DNA from: Inquilinus sp042743185
GTDB taxonomy: Bacteria > Pseudomonadota > Alphaproteobacteria > DSM-16000 > Inquilinaceae
Reading direction: 5' to 3'
Length of the DNA stretch: 64,000 nt
Assembly: GCF_042743185.1 (NCBI RefSeq)
Contig: NZ_JBHYMS010000014.1
Span: forward strand, 62,001-126,000
The position numbers and the translations under genes were made by a program. The notes below the pieces were generated by a model. It was not told where the DNA came from, searched no databases, and saw nothing but the letters and a program-made list of their open reading frames with translations. Numbering within the stretch: position 1 is the first letter of the stretch; each line of letters starts with the position of its first letter. This document shows, piece by piece, positions 53,037 to 64,000 of this stretch.

Positions 53037-54196
53037 TCCGGCCGGACTGAAGCAGCGAGACGCTCCAGCAGCGGCACCGCCGTGGCGACCTCCGGCATCG
53101 CGGCGACCTCCCGTGCCATCCGCTCTGCCGCCCGACGATAGGCGGGATCGGCCAGCACCGCCTCTGCGGCCTCGCGCACCGCCTCCGGCGTGCAGCCGAC
53201 CGGGTCGAGCACCCGGGCGATGCCGAGCGCGGCGCAGCGTTCGGCATTCGCCGGCTGGTCCGCCCCGATCGGCAGCAGGACCATCGGCACGCCATGCGCC
53301 AGCGCCCCGATCACGCTGCCCGATCCGGCCTGCGAGACCATCAGCCCGCAGCGGGGCAGCAGCAGCGACTGCGGCACGTACCGCTCGATCCGGACATGGG
53401 GCGGCTGCGGCCCGAGCGCCGCCGGGTCGATCTCGCGCCCGGTGGTGACGACCAGGCCGGCCGGCAGGTCGCGCAGCCCCGCGATCACCCGATCCAGCAG
53501 ATCCCCGGATTCGAGATGGAACACGGTGCCGAGCGTGGCGTAGACGACCGGCCGGTCCGCCGGCAGGGCGGCGAGCCAGGGCGGCCCGTCCGCGACGGCC
53601 TCGTCCGCCGCAGGACGGATCAGCCGCGCCGTGGCCGGCAGCGGATGGGCCGGGTCGCGGAACGATGGCGGCACCGGCGACAGCACCAGATGCCGGCGGA
53701 GCATCGCCAGATCGGGATCGGGTGCGAGCCCGTGGGCCGTGCGCAGGGCGTTCAGCGGCTCCGCCACCAGGTCGGGCCGGACCAGCGCGCCGGCCGCGAT
53801 CACCAGCACCGAGGCGTGCGGCAGGCCCAGGCGCTCGGCCGCGACCATGGCACCGAAATCCATCTCGTCGCAGACCAGGAGGCCCGGCCGCCAGCGGCCG
53901 CAGAGATCGACCAAGGCGGCCGCCCGGTCGCGCGCCGTCCGGCCGGCGAAGCCGTCGCGCACCGCCCGGTCCTCGCGCGCGGCGTCGAAGGCGAGCAGCG
54001 CCGTCCGGACGGGGGCCGAGCGCAGCGTCTCCCCGCCGGTGGCGAAGGCGGCGAAGCCGGCGGCCTCGACCGCTTCCGCCATCGCCGGCTGGCCGGCGAA
54101 GGCGACGGCATGGCCGGCCGCCCGCACGGCCCGCGCAATCGGCACCAGCGGCAGGAAATGCCCATTGCCACCGGCGAAGCTGAACAGGACACGCAT
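53003..54196 (-). CDS. MGT-type glycosyltransferase (GT1 family)
   Basis: 397 residues from ATG 54196 (MRVLFSFAGGNGHFLPLVPIARAV), chosen for GGAGAT upstream; an open frame continues upstream but crosses the dispersed repeat and is not coding. The N-terminal GGNGHFLPL motif and the C-terminal nucleotide-sugar site VSQAGSGSVIGALAHGVPMVLLPIGADQPANAERC are typical of the macrolide/glycolipid GT1 group. Likely acceptor: a lipid or secondary metabolite, unknown. The usual His of the HGGxGT motif is Gln here (SQAGSGS), which may alter sugar-donor contacts. Confidence 0.85.
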   Translation of the reverse strand: MRVLFSFAGGNGHFLPLVPIARAVRAAGHAVAFAGQPAMAEAVEAAGFAAFATGGETLRSAPVRTALLAFDAAREDRAVRDGFAGRTARDRAAALVDLCGRWRPGLLVCDEMDFGAMVAAERLGLPHASVLVIAAGALVRPDLVAEPLNALRTAHGLAPDPDLAMLRRHLVLSPVPPSFRDPAHPLPATARLIRPAADEAVADGPPWLAALPADRPVVYATLGTVFHLESGDLLDRVIAGLRDLPAGLVVTTGREIDPAALGPQPPHVRIERYVPQSLLLPRCGLMVSQAGSGSVIGALAHGVPMVLLPIGADQPANAERCAALGIARVLDPVGCTPEAVREAAEAVLADPAYRRAAERMAREVAAMPEVATAVPLLERLAASVRPDQPGRVAPSRA

Positions 54197-54228
54197 TGCG
54201 ATCTCCGTCGACCGAATGGAGTCAGTTC

Positions 54229-54307
54229 GTAGGTTGGGTTCGCGACGCGAACCCAACACTGGTCCGGGCTGCGCGATGTTGGGTTCGCCGAAGCGAACCC
54301 AACCTAC
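54229..54307. repeat. Double-hairpin dispersed repeat, copy 3
   Basis: 79 bp: GTAGGTTGGGTTCGC at the left end, the hairpin GGGTTCGCGACGCGAACCC, a 17-base spacer, the hairpin TTGGGTTCGCCGAAGCGAACCCAA, and CTAC at the right end. Lies between the rpoC terminator and the glycosyltransferase start. Confidence 0.9.
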
Positions 54308-54329
54308 GCGAGATGCTCAGGCTTCGGAC

Positions 54330-54371
54330 AAAGAAAAACCCCCTCCGGCGGACCGGAGAGGGCTTTTCTTT
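54330..54371 (-). terminator. Terminator of rpoC
   Basis: A GC stem (CCCTCCGG at 54341-54348 with CCGGAG-A-GGG at 54353-54362), extended by AAAGAAAA/TTTTCTTT on its flanks, gives T-runs in both directions. It lies 16 bases after the rpoC stop. Confidence 0.9.
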
Positions 54372-54386
54372 GGAGCCAAGGCCGGA

Positions 54387-58712
<4,326 letters not shown>

Positions 58713-58756
58713 GTACCTGCTCCCCCGGGGGTAGGGACGGACAAATAGGGTTCAGC

Positions 58757-58784
58757 GGCGGCCGATCCTGTCGGACCGGCCGCC
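58757..58784 (-). other. Hairpin between rpoB and rpoC
   Basis: GGCGGCCG pairs with CGGCCGCC across 12 bases, in the 81-base intercistronic gap. No T-run; probably a processing or stability hairpin. Confidence 0.45.
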
Positions 58785-58793
58785 GGAGACGGA

Positions 58794-62984
<4,191 letters not shown>

Positions 62985-63039
62985 GTGAGCCCCTCGTTTC
63001 CAACAAATGCCGAACAGGTACGGAACACAAACGCCCGTT

Positions 63040-63067
63040 CGCGGCCGACCCCTGGGGATCGGCCGCG
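63040..63067 (-). other. Hairpin between rplL and rpoB
   Basis: CGCGGCCGA pairs with TCGGCCGCG (nine bp, ten-base loop) in the 126-base gap. In E. coli this gap holds an attenuator and an RNase III site that set the ribosomal-protein to polymerase ratio. The T-richness after the stem here is weak. Confidence 0.5.
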
Positions 63068-63110
63068 CCCGGACTACAGTGACAAAACAGCCTGAAGTGC
63101 CACGCGGGTC

Positions 63111-63491
63111 TTACTTGACGTCGACCTTGGCGCCGGCTTCTTCGAGCTGCTTCTTGATCTTGGCGGCCTCGTCCTTCGACACGCCTTCCTTGACGGGCTT
63201 CGGCGCGCCTTCGACGAGGTCCTTGGCCTCCTTGAGGCCGAGGCCGGTGATCGCACGGACCTCCTTGATCACGTTGATCTTCTTCTCGCCGGCGTCCGCC
63301 AGGACGACGGTGAACTCGGTCTGCTCCTCGGCCGGAGCGGCAGCGGCGGCAGCCGCGCCCGGAGCCGCGGCAACCGCGACCGGAGCGGCGGCGGACACGC
63401 CCCACTTCTCCTCGAGCAGCTTCGAGAGCTCGGCGGCCTCGAGGACCGTCAGGCTCGACAGATCGTCGACCAGCTTTGCAAGATCAGCCAT
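63111..63491 (-). CDS. rplL: 50S ribosomal protein L7/L12
   Basis: 126 residues. N-terminal dimerisation part (MADLAKLVDDLSSLTVLEAAEL), Ala/Pro-rich hinge (about 35-55) and C-terminal factor-binding domain (EKKINVIKEVRAITGLGLKEAKDLVE). Multi-copy stalk protein that recruits EF-Tu and EF-G. Confidence 0.97.
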   Translation of the reverse strand: MADLAKLVDDLSSLTVLEAAELSKLLEEKWGVSAAAPVAVAAAPGAAAAAAAPAEEQTEFTVVLADAGEKKINVIKEVRAITGLGLKEAKDLVEGAPKPVKEGVSKDEAAKIKKQLEEAGAKVDVK

Positions 63492-63543
63492 TTCGTTCTC
63501 CTAAGACTTGGGTCTTCTGGGTACGGTTTCAACAGGTGCGGCT

Positions 63544-64000
63544 CTATGCCGCCTCGTCCTTCTTGGCATAGGCCCCGAAGACGCGGGCGAGCTGCCCGGC
63601 CGGAGCCTGCAGAACACCGGCGATACGCGTCGCCGGGGTCTGGATCATGCCCACCAGCCTTGCCCGCAGCTCGTCGAGCGACGGCAGCGAAGCAAGAGCC
63701 TCGACACCCTTCTGATCGAGCAGCTGAGGACCGAGACCGCCGCCGATGATCTGCAGCTTCTCGTTCTTCTTGGCGTAATCGACCGCCACCTTCGCCGCCG
63801 CGACCGCGTCCTGGGAGAACGCGATGGCGGTCGGGCCGGTGAACAGGTCGGCCAGATGCTCGAACTGGGTGCCCTGAAGGGCGATGCGGGCGAGCCGGTT
63901 CTTGGTCACGCGGAACGAGGCCCCCGCCGCGAGCATTTGCCGCCGGAGATCGGTCGATTCGGCCACCGTCATCCCGCCTTGGCGGGTGACGACGACCATG
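63544..64000 (-). CDS. rplJ: 50S ribosomal protein L10, 5' end cut by window edge
   Basis: At least 152 codons are present. MVVVTRQGGMTVAESTDLRRQML at the visible start aligns with about residue 22 onward of L10, so the true start lies beyond base 64000 and the Met at 63999 is probably internal. SFRVTKNRLARIAL and IGGGLGPQLLDQKGVEALASLPSLDELRA are typical. L10 anchors the L7/L12 stalk and is the usual autoregulator of the rplJL operon. Confidence 0.95.
   Translation of the reverse strand, partial: MVVVTRQGGMTVAESTDLRRQMLAAGASFRVTKNRLARIALQGTQFEHLADLFTGPTAIAFSQDAVAAAKVAVDYAKKNEKLQIIGGGLGPQLLDQKGVEALASLPSLDELRARLVGMIQTPATRIAGVLQAPAGQLARVFGAYAKKDEAA

Noticed and set aside
54197..54259. N-terminal extension of the GT1 glycosyltransferase
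   Set aside because: The extension would translate the dispersed double-hairpin repeat; the ATG at 54196 has a good ribosome binding site and the family-typical start.

Overview
The window is chromosomal DNA of a high-GC alphaproteobacterium. The evidence is the gene order rpoB-rpoC ... rpsL-rpsG-fusA-tuf-rpsJ-(S10 and spc genes)-secY-adk, PHB genes of Rhodospirillales type (phaA, phaB, phaR), an NADP-type malic enzyme fused to a phosphotransacetylase domain, and a PccA-type carboxylase. The family mix suggests Rhodospirillales/Azospirillales (an Inquilinus-like relative is possible), but genus cannot be fixed from the sequence alone.

Layout. 1-6.2 kb: a truncated gene for a Gly-Leu decapeptide-repeat protein, a gene-poor stretch, a small unknown gene, mgtE and maeB, tRNA-Leu(GAG) and lipB. 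6.2-14.7 kb: a ccdAB toxin-antitoxin pair preceded by a truncated ccdA relic, an ABC-F ATPase, a protein-lysine-methyltransferase-like gene, a short operon (lipoprotein, HEPN-like protein, acylphosphatase, Nudix hydrolase) whose Nudix gene carries an in-frame palindromic insertion, then pccA and an Lrp regulator divergent from a LysE-type exporter. 15.5-24 kb: a secreted protein, glgB and glgX, bacterioferritin, and a DUF6152/DUF6644 pair. 23.8-29 kb: PHB metabolism (phaR, a possible small synthase subunit overlapping a PhaC-like hydrolase, an exported hydratase-like protein, phaA, phaB). 29-33 kb: HxlR regulator with a divergent oxidoreductase, a RidA operon, and a LysR regulator. 33-49 kb: all genes on the minus strand, a continuous adk-secY-spc-S10-str ribosomal cluster. 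49-54.3 kb: accessory genes (ECF41-type sigma factor, two glycosyltransferases, a 2OG-Fe oxygenase, two tandem-duplicated lipoproteins) between rpsL and rpoC. 54.4-64 kb: rpoC, rpoB, rplL and a partial rplJ.

How it fits together. Most of the window is the translation/transcription core, with readable promoters (rpsL, and a candidate for rpsJ) and intrinsic terminators (after tuf, rplO, adk and rpoC). The metabolic genes point to a carbon-storing heterotroph with glycogen branching/debranching, PHB synthesis and its repressor, propionyl-CoA carboxylation and malic enzyme.

The most unusual elements are: (1) a 269-bp, two-armed palindrome with 33-bp terminal inverted repeats lying in frame inside a Nudix gene just before an intact Nudix box, resembling the in-frame palindromic elements known from Rickettsia; (2) a ccdA-like gene lacking the DNA-binding domain, followed by a relic of a ccdB start; (3) a double-hairpin repeat of 73-79 bp present three times in gene-end gaps; (4) a promoter-plus-terminator leader in front of rpsJ.
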